Origin: an uncultured Campylobacter sp.
GTDB lineage: Bacteria; Campylobacterota; Campylobacteria; Campylobacterales; Campylobacteraceae
Assembly (NCBI RefSeq): GCF_963526985.1
Contig: NZ_CAURPW010000014.1
Location: 1 to 49,976 of the forward strand
DNA length: 49,976 nt
Direction: 5' to 3'
Shown here: piece by piece, positions 41,982 through 49,976 of the stretch
How positions within the stretch are numbered: position 1 is the first letter of the stretch
Layout: every line of letters begins with the position of its first letter
Notes under the pieces: model-generated
Databases searched by the model: none
What the model saw: only the letters and a program-made list of their open reading frames with translations
What the model was told of the DNA's origin: nothing
Program-made: the position numbers and the translations under genes

Positions 41982-44087
41982 TTACTCCTCGCTTCCCTGC
42001 TGCCTATTTAAAAAGTAATAATACCCCCTTTGCTTCATCAAGCTTTCGTGATCTCCTCTTTCTATCAGCCTTCCTTTATCTAGCACTATTATCTCGTTAC
42101 AATCTTTTACGGTACTTAGCCTATGAGCTACGATAAATACGGTTCTGTTTTTCTTGATGGCTGCAAGGTTATTTGAGATTATCTTTTCGCTTTCGTAATC
42201 AAGCGCGGAGGTAGCTTCGTCGAATATTAAAATTCTTGGGTTTGTCAGTATGGCTCTTGCGATCGCGATACGTTGTTTTTGACCACCCGAAAGCGACGAG
42301 CCTCGCTCTCCTACTAATGTATCGTAGCCCTCGGGCAACGCGCTTATAAACTCATCGGCTCCCGATACCCTTGAAGCTTGCAAGATTAGATCCATAGAGG
42401 CGCTTGGATAAGCATAAGCTATGTTTTCTTTAACGGAGCCGCTAAAAAGATAGCTATCTTGCAGCACTACTCCTATGTTTTGCCTAAGCCAGGAAGGATT
42501 CATATGTCTGATATCGACTCCGTCTATATAGATAGCTCCCTCGTTTGCATAGTATAGTCTTTGAAGAAGCCTAGTTAGAGTACTCTTTCCGCTACCGCTT
42601 CTACCTACTATGCCTATACTGGTGTTTGGTTTTACCTCTAAGCTAAAGTTTTGAAGTACGATAGGAGAGTTTGGAGAGTATTTAAAGCTAACGTTATCAA
42701 ACTTCACTTCGCCTTTTATCTCGCCCAGAGTTATAGCGTTACCGTTTTCTTGCTCTTTTGGGGTATTTAGTATGTCTCCTAGTCTATCTACGCTAAGAAG
42801 CGCTTGTTGAAATTCGTTCCAAAGACCTACCAGCCTCATTATAGGAGCGCTAAATTGCCCTGCAAACATCTGAAAGGCTATTAGCTGACCTACGCTTAGT
42901 TTGTTTTCTATAACTAGGCCAACGCCTAGATAGAGTATAGCTAGCGTCATTAGCTTTGAAAGGGCATTTGCGATGCCTGAAAGTATATTTGATAAATTTG
43001 AAAGCTCGAAGCTTGATTTTACGTATTTGGCTAAAAAATCCTCCCAAAGGCGCTGCATACTGCCTTCAATCGCTAAGGATTTAACGGTGGATATTCCGGT
43101 GATTGATTCGACTAGATAGGAGTTTGATCTGGCTCCCATTTGAAATTTATCCTCAAGCCTTGCTCTAAGCCTTGGGGTAGCAAAGAAATAAAGCGTAGCT
43201 ATAACGGCTACAAAGCCCAAGGCTACTAATGTAAGCTTAACGCTATAAAGCAGCATCATCGCTACAAACACCACGCTAAAAAGCATATCAAGCAGCACGG
43301 TAACCGATTTATTGGCTATAAACTCCCTTATACTATCTAGCTCTCTAACTCTAGCTACTATGTTTCCTACTTTTCTGTTTTCAAAGTAGATCATGGGTAG
43401 TTTTATCAGGTGATCAAATAGCATAGCCCCAAGCCTAGCGTCTATCTTTGAAGTAGTGTGGGCAAATATATAGTTTCTGCTAAGGCTTAAAAGCATCTCA
43501 AATATAATCACCGCCCCAAATGCTACGGCTATGACGTTTAGGGTGCTAAGCGAGTGATGGACTAAAACCTTATCAAGCACCACCTGGGTGAAAAGAGGAG
43601 TAACTAGACCAAATAGCTGTATAACGAAAGATGCTATTAAAATTTCTCCCACTATCTTTTTATAGCTTAGCATCCTAGCGTAAAACCAGCCAAAGCCGAA
43701 TTTGATCCTATCGTTTAAGAGCTTATGCTTTAAGACTATCATCTTTGGATTTGGATTTAGGATACTAAGCAGCTCTTCAAATTTAATAGCGTAAGGCTCG
43801 TTTTTATCTTTAAAGATTAAGACTTCGTTTTTAGAGGCGTCTACTTTTAGGATATTAAAATAAACTCCGTTTTTATCTCTAGCTATGCAAGGCAGCGGAT
43901 AGGAGGCTAAATTTTTAACGGTTAAAGGTTTAATCTTAGCCTTAAAGCCCTTGTCTTTTGCTATTTTTATAAGCTCTTCAAAGCTTGGAGCGCTATTTAG
44001 GGCGTAGTCTCTTATTATGGCTCTGCTGTCGATTCTTACGTTATTTAGAGCCCCTACTATCTCTAAGCTTTTTAAAGCGCTTTGCAA
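41982..44087 (-). CDS. Type I secretion ABC transporter, HlyB/LssB-like
   Basis: 701 residues. The N-terminal ~125 residues form a C39-peptidase-like domain without the catalytic cysteine, as in RTX exporters that read a C-terminal signal rather than cleave a leader. A six-helix ABC membrane domain (about 150-430) follows. The nucleotide-binding domain has Walker A GRSGSGKST (495-503), signature LSGGQKQR and Walker B ILIFDEATSALD. The TTG start at 44087 overlaps the end of the TolC-like gene by 16 bp, implying coupled translation. Its likely cargo is the RTX protein encoded at 47015. Confidence 0.95.
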   Translation of the reverse strand: MQSALKSLEIVGALNNVRIDSRAIIRDYALNSAPSFEELIKIAKDKGFKAKIKPLTVKNLASYPLPCIARDKNGVYFNILKVDASKNEVLIFKDKNEPYAIKFEELLSILNPNPKMIVLKHKLLNDRIKFGFGWFYARMLSYKKIVGEILIASFVIQLFGLVTPLFTQVVLDKVLVHHSLSTLNVIAVAFGAVIIFEMLLSLSRNYIFAHTTSKIDARLGAMLFDHLIKLPMIYFENRKVGNIVARVRELDSIREFIANKSVTVLLDMLFSVVFVAMMLLYSVKLTLVALGFVAVIATLYFFATPRLRARLEDKFQMGARSNSYLVESITGISTVKSLAIEGSMQRLWEDFLAKYVKSSFELSNLSNILSGIANALSKLMTLAILYLGVGLVIENKLSVGQLIAFQMFAGQFSAPIMRLVGLWNEFQQALLSVDRLGDILNTPKEQENGNAITLGEIKGEVKFDNVSFKYSPNSPIVLQNFSLEVKPNTSIGIVGRSGSGKSTLTRLLQRLYYANEGAIYIDGVDIRHMNPSWLRQNIGVVLQDSYLFSGSVKENIAYAYPSASMDLILQASRVSGADEFISALPEGYDTLVGERGSSLSGGQKQRIAIARAILTNPRILIFDEATSALDYESEKIISNNLAAIKKNRTVFIVAHRLSTVKDCNEIIVLDKGRLIERGDHESLMKQRGYYYFLNRQQGSEE

Positions 44088-45517
44088 TCTACGCTCTTTT
44101 CGTTTATTAAAAAGCGTTTTACCGTAAGCATATTTGCTTGCAGTAACGCCTCTTTGTTTTTGATGAGATTTTCGCTAAATTTAACCTTGCTTTCAAGCAC
44201 GCTTAGTTTATCTGCTTGCGAGTTTAAATTTAGCCTTTCCTCCATATCTAAAAGCTCTTTGGAGTAAGAGGTTAGCTCTGAAGTAGTTTTTAGCTTTTCT
44301 AAATTTGAGCGCAAATCATCGTTTATATTTCTAGCCTCTTTTTCGTACCGCCTTTTTGCTTCGTTAAACTGCTCTTTGGCTAAAAGTAGTTCAAGAGACG
44401 CGCTTTCTATACTAGCTTCCCTGTTAAAGCCGTCAAAGAGATTATAAACCATACTAAGGCCTATCCTGTAACCGTTTCGCTGGGTATCGTTCCAAGAGCG
44501 GCGAAAGTTATCTCTGTCGTCTCCGTAAAAGTCATACTTGGCGTATAGATAAAATGCCGGATAGTACTCTTTCTTTTTTGATTCAAGAGTGCTTTGTTTA
44601 GAGAGGATCAGAGCGTTTAGCTCTTTGGCCTCGGATGTTTGTTCAAATGCAGGCAAAGCGGATGAGATTAAACTACCCGGTGCTAAATTTAAAGTTTGAG
44701 GCGAAAAGCCGGGAGCTTGATTTAAAGATTTGGTTTGATTGGTTTGATTAGTTTGACCGGCTTGACTAGTTTGACTAATTTGATTTAAAGCAACGGAGGT
44801 TTGATTAAATTTATCTCCTATATCTTCGCTGCTAAAAGGCATTATCTCATCTTCTATATAGATATCCTCTCCGCTTAAATTCGATATCTCGCTAAGTAGA
44901 TTTTTTATCTGCTTGTTTAGGCTTGCTATGTTGTCTTCTATCTCTACTAGTCTTATAGCGCTATTTGTCATTGCCGTTTTTGCGTGGTCTCCGTTTTCAT
45001 AGAGGCGCTTGGAGGTTTCGTAGATTTCTTTATTGATTTGTTTTAGGTTGCTATAAGAGTTTAGTTTGTCTTTGCTATCTAGCAGATTATAATATAGCTC
45101 AAGCAATCTTAGTTTAGCTTCATTTAGCGTTACGCACTCTTTATAGCTTAGGCTTTGTTTTTTATAACCGGCCGCATCTATGTTTAAGGCATTTGCTCCG
45201 AATTTATATAGCTCGTAGTTTAGCTTTAAAGATACCGAACTTGCAAAGCCCGTAGAACTTACCAGGCTTTCATCGTTTATGTAGTTATTTCTAGCGTTTG
45301 CATACTTCTTAGAGTATTCGCTATTTGCGCTTAGGCTAAGTCTTGGATAGAGGCTTGATTTAGCCGCGTTTATCTCTTCGTTTGCTAACATGGTTTGAAG
45401 CTTGGAAGATAGGATGGAGGGATTTGTGGATTCTAGGGATTTAGAGAGGGAGGAAAAGGATACGGATTTGGCGGATAAAAATAGTGCTATAATAACCGTA
45501 AGTAAAATATACTTCAT
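44072..45517 (-). CDS. TolC-family outer membrane channel of the type I system
   Basis: 481 residues, with a signal peptide (cleavage near residue 16) and two TolC-type halves of helices and beta strands. An unusual Gln/Thr/Asn-rich insert (about 244-261), encoded by six 9-nt repeats, separates the halves. The C-terminus (KSVDCKAL) runs into the ABC transporter gene. AAGGATA precedes the ATG at 45517. It is the first gene of the export operon. Confidence 0.92.
   Translation of the reverse strand: MKYILLTVIIALFLSAKSVSFSSLSKSLESTNPSILSSKLQTMLANEEINAAKSSLYPRLSLSANSEYSKKYANARNNYINDESLVSSTGFASSVSLKLNYELYKFGANALNIDAAGYKKQSLSYKECVTLNEAKLRLLELYYNLLDSKDKLNSYSNLKQINKEIYETSKRLYENGDHAKTAMTNSAIRLVEIEDNIASLNKQIKNLLSEISNLSGEDIYIEDEIMPFSSEDIGDKFNQTSVALNQISQTSQAGQTNQTNQTKSLNQAPGFSPQTLNLAPGSLISSALPAFEQTSEAKELNALILSKQSTLESKKKEYYPAFYLYAKYDFYGDDRDNFRRSWNDTQRNGYRIGLSMVYNLFDGFNREASIESASLELLLAKEQFNEAKRRYEKEARNINDDLRSNLEKLKTTSELTSYSKELLDMEERLNLNSQADKLSVLESKVKFSENLIKNKEALLQANMLTVKRFLINEKSVDCKAL
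44734..44787. repeat. Six imperfect 9-nt tandem repeats inside the TolC-like gene
   Basis: Units at 44734, 44743, 44752, 44761, 44770 and 44779 (plus strand TTTGATTGG, TTTGATTAG, TTTGACCGG, CTTGACTAG, TTTGACTAA, TTTGATTTA). They encode repeated Gln-Thr-Asn/Ser triplets in frame, so unit number can change without a frameshift. Confidence 0.85.
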
Positions 45518-45813
45518 TATCCTTTGAATCCTTGTAAAATAATATAAACCAATAATATTAATTAAGATGGGCTTAAAAGCTGGTTAAACATGGGGTATTT
45601 TTTATAATATTTTAAAATAATACCCAACTGCAGCTTAAATATATTTTAATAAAATTTAAGGTAAAATGCTTTAATTAAATATTTTTTGCCATATATTTTC
45701 TAAGGTATACTTGTGATTTATTTTTCATCAAGATACTATAATAAGTACAATTTTTGGACTAATATGATTGATTTATGCGTTTTAATCACAATATTATTTC
45801 TTAAGGAAATCAA
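45518..45813. promoter_or_regulatory. Divergent AT-rich control region of the export and RTX operons
   Basis: This 296-bp region separates the minus-strand TolC-like gene from the plus-strand RTX-side operon. It contains no reading frame. AT content is very high, so promoters cannot be picked with confidence; AAGGAAATCAA before 45814 and AAAGGATA before 45517 are the ribosome binding sites. Confidence 0.45.
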
Positions 45814-46395
45814 ATGAAAAAAATATTTTTGTTATTTGCTTTATGCCTAAGTTATAGCCAAATCCTCTATGCAAATCCAAAAATTTTAAACGATAATTTT
45901 TTTAAGACGCCTCAAATAGAGCTCGCGACCGCATTAAGCAAGTGCGATGCATTATATGCATACAAGAGTTGCGACAAAATTTATACAAAAGAAATTTCAC
46001 AGCTGATAAAAGAATGCAATGAGGGCGACGGAAAGTATAGTGCTTGTCAAAAATTATTAAAAATATCGGATACAAGTTGTTATCAGCAAGATGGGATGGA
46101 AAATTTCTTAGCATGTAATTTATCTGGAAATATTTTGATAAAAACGAATAAATTTTCTATGGGCTTAGAGCGACTAGCAAGGGCCTGTAATGAAGGAAAA
46201 ATAGGAGAGTCGTGCCTAGATTACGCAATGGCATTGCTATATTACTCCTTAGATGTAGATGAGGTAGTAAGATATATGACAGCAGCACGTAATTTAGCAG
46301 TTGATAAAGAAATTTTAGACAGTATGCTTAAAAAATTGAATGAGTGCAAAGCAGACAAGGAATGCAACCCAGCTAGGATAAATTTTTTACCATAA
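45814..46395 (+). CDS. Exported ten-cysteine protein, first of twin pair
   Basis: 193 residues. A signal peptide (MKKIFLLFALCLSYSQILYA) probably cleaves after residue 20, and the mature protein has ten cysteines. The stretch LARACNEGKIGESCLDYAMA resembles one Sel1-like repeat of the HcpA type, in which paired cysteines clamp helices. The product should be a disulphide-bonded periplasmic or secreted helical protein. It is 16 bp upstream of a paralogue with the same cysteine pattern, and both precede the RTX gene. It could be an export chaperone, an immunity-like partner or a surface factor; sequence does not decide. Confidence 0.75.
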   Translation: MKKIFLLFALCLSYSQILYANPKILNDNFFKTPQIELATALSKCDALYAYKSCDKIYTKEISQLIKECNEGDGKYSACQKLLKISDTSCYQQDGMENFLACNLSGNILIKTNKFSMGLERLARACNEGKIGESCLDYAMALLYYSLDVDEVVRYMTAARNLAVDKEILDSMLKKLNECKADKECNPARINFLP

Positions 46396-46411
46396 AAAAG
46401 AAGGATTATAG

Positions 46412-47002
46412 ATGAAAAAAATTTTTTTATTGCCAATCTTATGTTTATATTTTAGCCAAATATTGCTTGCAGAACAAGATATTAAACTTCAAATTTTTAA
46501 TGATAATTTTTTAAGATTATCTACTAAAGAAATAAAAAAAATTGCAGGTTATTGTTATCCAATTTACTCATACGAAGGCTGTGATAAAATTTATACGAAA
46601 GAAATCGTAAAATCAATCAAAGAATGTGATATGGGTAATGGTAAATATAGTTCTTGCCAAAAGATATTAGAGATATCAGATGAGTATTGCTTTAAAAATA
46701 ACGAGATTGGTAATTTTGTCGTTTGCTCTTTAACTGGGAGAATCTTAGCTGCGACATACAAAATTCCTGATGGGTTAAAAAGATTAACGAGGGCTTGTGA
46801 CATGGGTAAAATTGCAGAAGCTTGCCTATTTAGTGCAATAACATATCAAAAATACTTTCTTGATATAGATGAAGTAATCAAATACGCAACAAAAACACGT
46901 GATTTAGCGCATAATAAAGAATTTTTTGATAAAATGCTAGAAAAATTTGAAAAATGTAAAATCGACAAAGAATGTAATCCCGCAAAAATAGAATTTAAAT
47001 AG
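46412..47002 (+). CDS. Exported ten-cysteine protein, second of twin pair
   Basis: 196 residues with signal peptide MKKIFLLPILCLYFSQILLA. It aligns along its length with the 45814 product at roughly half identity, with the same ten cysteines, including CDKIYTKEI, LTRACDMGKIAEACL (matching LARACNEGKIGESCL) and the closing DKECNPAKIEF. The pair arose by tandem duplication and has since diverged. It ends 12 bp before the RTX gene, and GAGGAG for that gene follows its stop, so a common transcript is likely. Confidence 0.75.
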   Translation: MKKIFLLPILCLYFSQILLAEQDIKLQIFNDNFLRLSTKEIKKIAGYCYPIYSYEGCDKIYTKEIVKSIKECDMGNGKYSSCQKILEISDEYCFKNNEIGNFVVCSLTGRILAATYKIPDGLKRLTRACDMGKIAEACLFSAITYQKYFLDIDEVIKYATKTRDLAHNKEFFDKMLEKFEKCKIDKECNPAKIEFK

Positions 47003-47014
47003 TGAGGAGCTAAA

Positions 47015-49976
47015 ATGCCAAAAAAAGATAAGGAAAAAATAACTGATAAGTTAAAAGAATTAGTAAAAGAGGGTAAATATTTTTATGATGAGAATAAAAA
47101 TATAATCCATATTACTATAGGGGTCGGTACTGCTGTTTATATTTATAAAACAAAAAAAAATATGACCGCTGAAGAAGCTATAGACTATGCCACATCTTTG
47201 CATAAAGGTTTCGAATTAGTTGTCGATAAAGACCAAATAAAAGAGGTTGTTAAGCTTTATAGTGATCATAACAAGTTACTAGCTGCGGCACAACAAGAGC
47301 TTAGAGAGACATTCGATCACCCCAAAGACTTTCAACAAAAACAACCGTCTGGTAATACACAGACACGGGAACCATCATCGTCTTCGACATCATCCAACCA
47401 GCCTAAAAAGACCTACAAGGATGAGATTGAAGAGTTGCAGAAAAATAAAGAAGTCTATGAACATAATCTAAGAAAAACAAACGAAAAGTTAAAAAAAGAT
47501 CCTACAAATACCAATCTAAAAAATGATATTGATTACTGGAGAAGTAAACTCAATAAAAATAAGGAAATCCAAGATAATTTAATTAAAAATAGACTTGAGT
47601 CACTAAAGGATGGTCTCAACTCTTATCAAAAAACCTATGAAGATGCAAAGGCTAATTTAGATGCTAATCCTAATGACCAAGAAGCACAAAAAGAAGTAAG
47701 AATATGGGAAAAACTATTAAGTGATCATAAAAAAAAAGTAGATGATTTTCAAGATTATATTAATAAACTTAATGCACCAAGATTTAATTTTAATTCTTGG
47801 ATAGATACCGTTTTAAATTCATTGGATTCATATTGGCAAGATAGAGATCCGGAATGGTTAGAGCAGTTTAAGAATTTTTGGAAACAAAAAAATAAAAACT
47901 ATGATATTAAATTTGAAGATAACAAGCTTCATATAATAACACCAGCCCACCAAGGAGCCAAAACAGCTACCGAACAAGGAGAGGCTATAGCTAACGTCGA
48001 CAAACAAACCTACGACGTTAAAAAGCTTTCGGGCTCTCAGCTTGCAAACGTACTTAACGACATACCAAAAGTTTCTTTTCTGCTTTCTAATATACTTATC
48101 TTTGAAGGCGAAAAACTAAGCCTGGGAGACAAAGGAACACATACCGTCAAAAAAGGCGATACGGTATCCCAGATAGCTAAAAAATATGGACTTAGTACTA
48201 AAGAGTTAGTGATACTTAACCCTTATCTCGCAAAAAAAGACAGAATCAAATTTAAGCAAGATAGTGTTTTAGTAAAAGTCGATAAATCAAAAATAGAAGA
48301 CGACGATAGTAATATAACCGTATCGGTAAGTAGCGTATCCACTGCAGAAGCTGCAAAAAGTATGACATTTCTTATAACCGTAAGCAGACCTCTTAAAGAG
48401 GAAGAATATGTAGTGGTATCTGTAAACGGGACATATATCCGCTTCGAGAAAGATAAGCAAAGCGAAGAATACACATACACTTGGGAAGACGATAAGATAC
48501 CCGAAGAAGATACCGAATTTAAGATAACGCCTACGATAATAGCTCATTCGGATGGACTAAATGTAAAAACCGAGTCCGGAACCGGAACCATAATAGACGA
48601 TGATAAAGATCCCGACGATGACGATCCGGAAAATCCGCCGATACCTCGCGATCCTTTAGCCATAGATCTAAACAGAGACGGAACACGCACCCTAAAGCTA
48701 AACGGAGCTTTAAATTTCGATATAGACGGAAACGGATTTAAAGAGGCTACCGGATGGATAAGCCCCGAAGATGCGTTTTTAGCTTACGATAGAAACGAAA
48801 ACGGCGTCATAGACGACGGAACGGAGCTATTTGGAGATAAAACCGTTACGAATACCGCCTTTGGTTATACTAGCAAAGCGGCTGAAAACGGTTTTGAGGC
48901 GCTAAAGGCATTTGACTCCAATAGCGATAATGTAATAGACGAAAAGGACGAGAAATTTGACAAACTCCTACTGTGGCAAGATAAAAACTCTAATGCCGTA
49001 ACCGACGAAGGAGAACTAAAAACCCTAAGAGAACATAATATAAAATCGATCGACCTTAACTATCAAAATATAAACTCTACCAATAACGGCAACTTCATAA
49101 GACAAACATCCAAAGTAACGTTTAATGACGGAACTACCACTACGGCTGACGATATATGGTTTAGCGTGGATTTAAAAGATACTATCCAGCCCGATATCGC
49201 CATATCAAACGATATAAGAGCGCTTCCTGAGGTGCACGGATTTGGAAATTTATACAACCTAAGAAGCGCTATGAGCAAAGATAGCAAGCTAGCCGGCATG
49301 ATAAAAGAGTATATGAGCCTAAGCTCTGACGTCAAGCAAGACAAACTGGATGAAGTTTTATTTAGATGGGCCCAAGTAGAAGATATAGATAAGACCAGTA
49401 GAGGCGAAAATATAGATGCGCGTATTCTTGGCGCGTATGAAAAAATAACCGGAAAACCGTTTTTACAATTTGGCAACAATCCAAATCCTTGGGCAAGCGC
49501 CGCGGCGACTATCAAAAATAGGGTTAAACAGTTTAAAGACTATCTATACTCCAGCATCGAGCTTCAAAGCAAATATAACGGTTTGCTAGACACTAGATAT
49601 CAATACTTTAACTACGACGAAAAAAGGCTAGGATACGATTTTAGCAAAATAAACAGAAAACTTTTGCAACTATACAAAGATAGGAAATACGAAGAGGTAG
49701 CCACTTTGTCCGATCTGGTTAGAAAGGCGGGTAGCTACAAGCCTAATCTACTGGATAGTTTTAACGCTAGCTTGACGAAGCTAGCAAACGGCGATAAATA
49801 TTTTACGACTATTAGCTCATCGGTTCCTTTATATAACGCAAATTCAAATGACCCTTTAAGAGGAACTAATGGAAACGACTTGATAGTTGGCAACTCCGGC
49901 GACGACACCCTCAGCGGAGAAAACGGCGACGATATACTTTACGGAGGCGAAGGCGATGATACCCTTTACGGAGAGT
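47015..49976 (+). CDS. Large RTX protein with LysM and FrpC-like module, 3' end outside window
   Basis: The ATG at 47015 with GAGGAG five bases upstream opens a frame that stays open to the window end (987 codons seen). There is no Sec signal. A hydrophobic patch lies near 31-45, a Ser/Thr linker near 119-126 and a charged coiled coil at about 128-260. A LysM domain (HTVKKGDTVSQIAKKYGLS, from 376) and a Calx-beta-like stretch (430-530) follow. Next is a calcium-binding block (DLNRDGT, DIDGNG, DRNENGVIDDG, DSNSDN) beginning at Asp546-Pro547, the layout of the FrpC self-processing module. RTX nonapeptides (GGEGDDTLYG type) start at about 950. The adjacent type I exporter is the likely route out. 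It could be an adhesin, a toxin or a surface-layer protein. The first ~310 codons are much more AT-rich than the rest. Confidence 0.9.
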   Translation, partial: MPKKDKEKITDKLKELVKEGKYFYDENKNIIHITIGVGTAVYIYKTKKNMTAEEAIDYATSLHKGFELVVDKDQIKEVVKLYSDHNKLLAAAQQELRETFDHPKDFQQKQPSGNTQTREPSSSSTSSNQPKKTYKDEIEELQKNKEVYEHNLRKTNEKLKKDPTNTNLKNDIDYWRSKLNKNKEIQDNLIKNRLESLKDGLNSYQKTYEDAKANLDANPNDQEAQKEVRIWEKLLSDHKKKVDDFQDYINKLNAPRFNFNSWIDTVLNSLDSYWQDRDPEWLEQFKNFWKQKNKNYDIKFEDNKLHIITPAHQGAKTATEQGEAIANVDKQTYDVKKLSGSQLANVLNDIPKVSFLLSNILIFEGEKLSLGDKGTHTVKKGDTVSQIAKKYGLSTKELVILNPYLAKKDRIKFKQDSVLVKVDKSKIEDDDSNITVSVSSVSTAEAAKSMTFLITVSRPLKEEEYVVVSVNGTYIRFEKDKQSEEYTYTWEDDKIPEEDTEFKITPTIIAHSDGLNVKTESGTGTIIDDDKDPDDDDPENPPIPRDPLAIDLNRDGTRTLKLNGALNFDIDGNGFKEATGWISPEDAFLAYDRNENGVIDDGTELFGDKTVTNTAFGYTSKAAENGFEALKAFDSNSDNVIDEKDEKFDKLLLWQDKNSNAVTDEGELKTLREHNIKSIDLNYQNINSTNNGNFIRQTSKVTFNDGTTTTADDIWFSVDLKDTIQPDIAISNDIRALPEVHGFGNLYNLRSAMSKDSKLAGMIKEYMSLSSDVKQDKLDEVLFRWAQVEDIDKTSRGENIDARILGAYEKITGKPFLQFGNNPNPWASAAATIKNRVKQFKDYLYSSIELQSKYNGLLDTRYQYFNYDEKRLGYDFSKINRKLLQLYKDRKYEEVATLSDLVRKAGSYKPNLLDSFNASLTKLANGDKYFTTISSSVPLYNANSNDPLRGTNGNDLIVGNSGDDTLSGENGDDILYGGEGDDTLYGE

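Noticed and set aside
45814..47002. Twin proteins as lipoproteins
   Set aside because: The signal peptides have no cysteine at a lipobox position; cleavage by the standard signal peptidase is more likely.
49063..49515. 150-codon minus-strand frame
   Set aside because: Opposite the RTX gene frame, which has clear domain motifs.

Overview
The window looks like chromosomal DNA of a Campylobacter, most likely one of the higher-GC oral species (rectus/showae/gracilis type). The evidence is gene order and content: cmeC-cmeB-cmeA-cmeR-ccoG-rpsU, followed by a UPF0323 lipoprotein, a glutathionylspermidine-synthase-like protein, a D-2-hydroxyacid dehydrogenase and YajQ. As I recall, C. jejuni has the same order (Cj0365c to Cj0374). 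Paired dynamin-like GTPases, TTG/GTG starts and very dense AAATTT hexamers fit the same genus. The species call is an inference.

Layout. 1-383 is the end of a CRISPR array whose other end lies outside the window. 568-5.4 kb holds pyrE, an RDD membrane protein, an unaccompanied VirD4/TraG-like ATPase, a small membrane protein and repeat-rich non-coding DNA. 5.4-11.85 kb is the CmeABC multidrug efflux operon and its TetR-type regulator, all on the minus strand. 11.9-19.2 kb carries ccoG, rpsU, an inserted HTH protein and the conserved lipoprotein-to-YajQ block. 19.5-22.2 kb has a HemN-like radical SAM protein followed by a small gene and decayed gene fragments. 22.3-27.1 kb has two overlapping dynamin-like genes and a RelBE-type toxin-antitoxin pair. 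27.1-34.6 kb is a tightly packed minus-strand run: lipoprotein, endonuclease IV, FadL-type porin, acyl-CoA ligase, AAA+ ATPase, an AT-rich metallo-beta-lactamase-fold protein and a small membrane protein. 34.6-38.4 kb has tRNA-Glu, TerC, an AlkD-like protein, a MATE exporter and a five-tRNA cluster (Pro, His, Arg, Arg, Leu).

Downstream of tRNA-Leu the character changes. About 1.4 kb of AT-rich, apparently gene-free DNA leads into a type I secretion locus: HlyD-type adaptor, HlyB-type ABC transporter and TolC-like channel on the minus strand, with a MazEF module lodged between adaptor and transporter. Divergently transcribed are two paralogous exported ten-cysteine proteins and a large RTX protein that runs off the end of the window. 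In the part seen, the RTX protein has a coiled-coil N-terminal region, a LysM domain, a Calx-beta-like stretch, a calcium-binding block resembling the FrpC self-processing module, and the first RTX nonapeptides. Its first ~310 codons and the twin genes are far more AT-rich than the rest.

The best candidate for an undescribed system is this RTX/T1SS locus with its twin Cys-rich partners. The AAA+ ATPase/MBL gene pair and the decayed small-gene array at 21-22.2 kb are secondary candidates.
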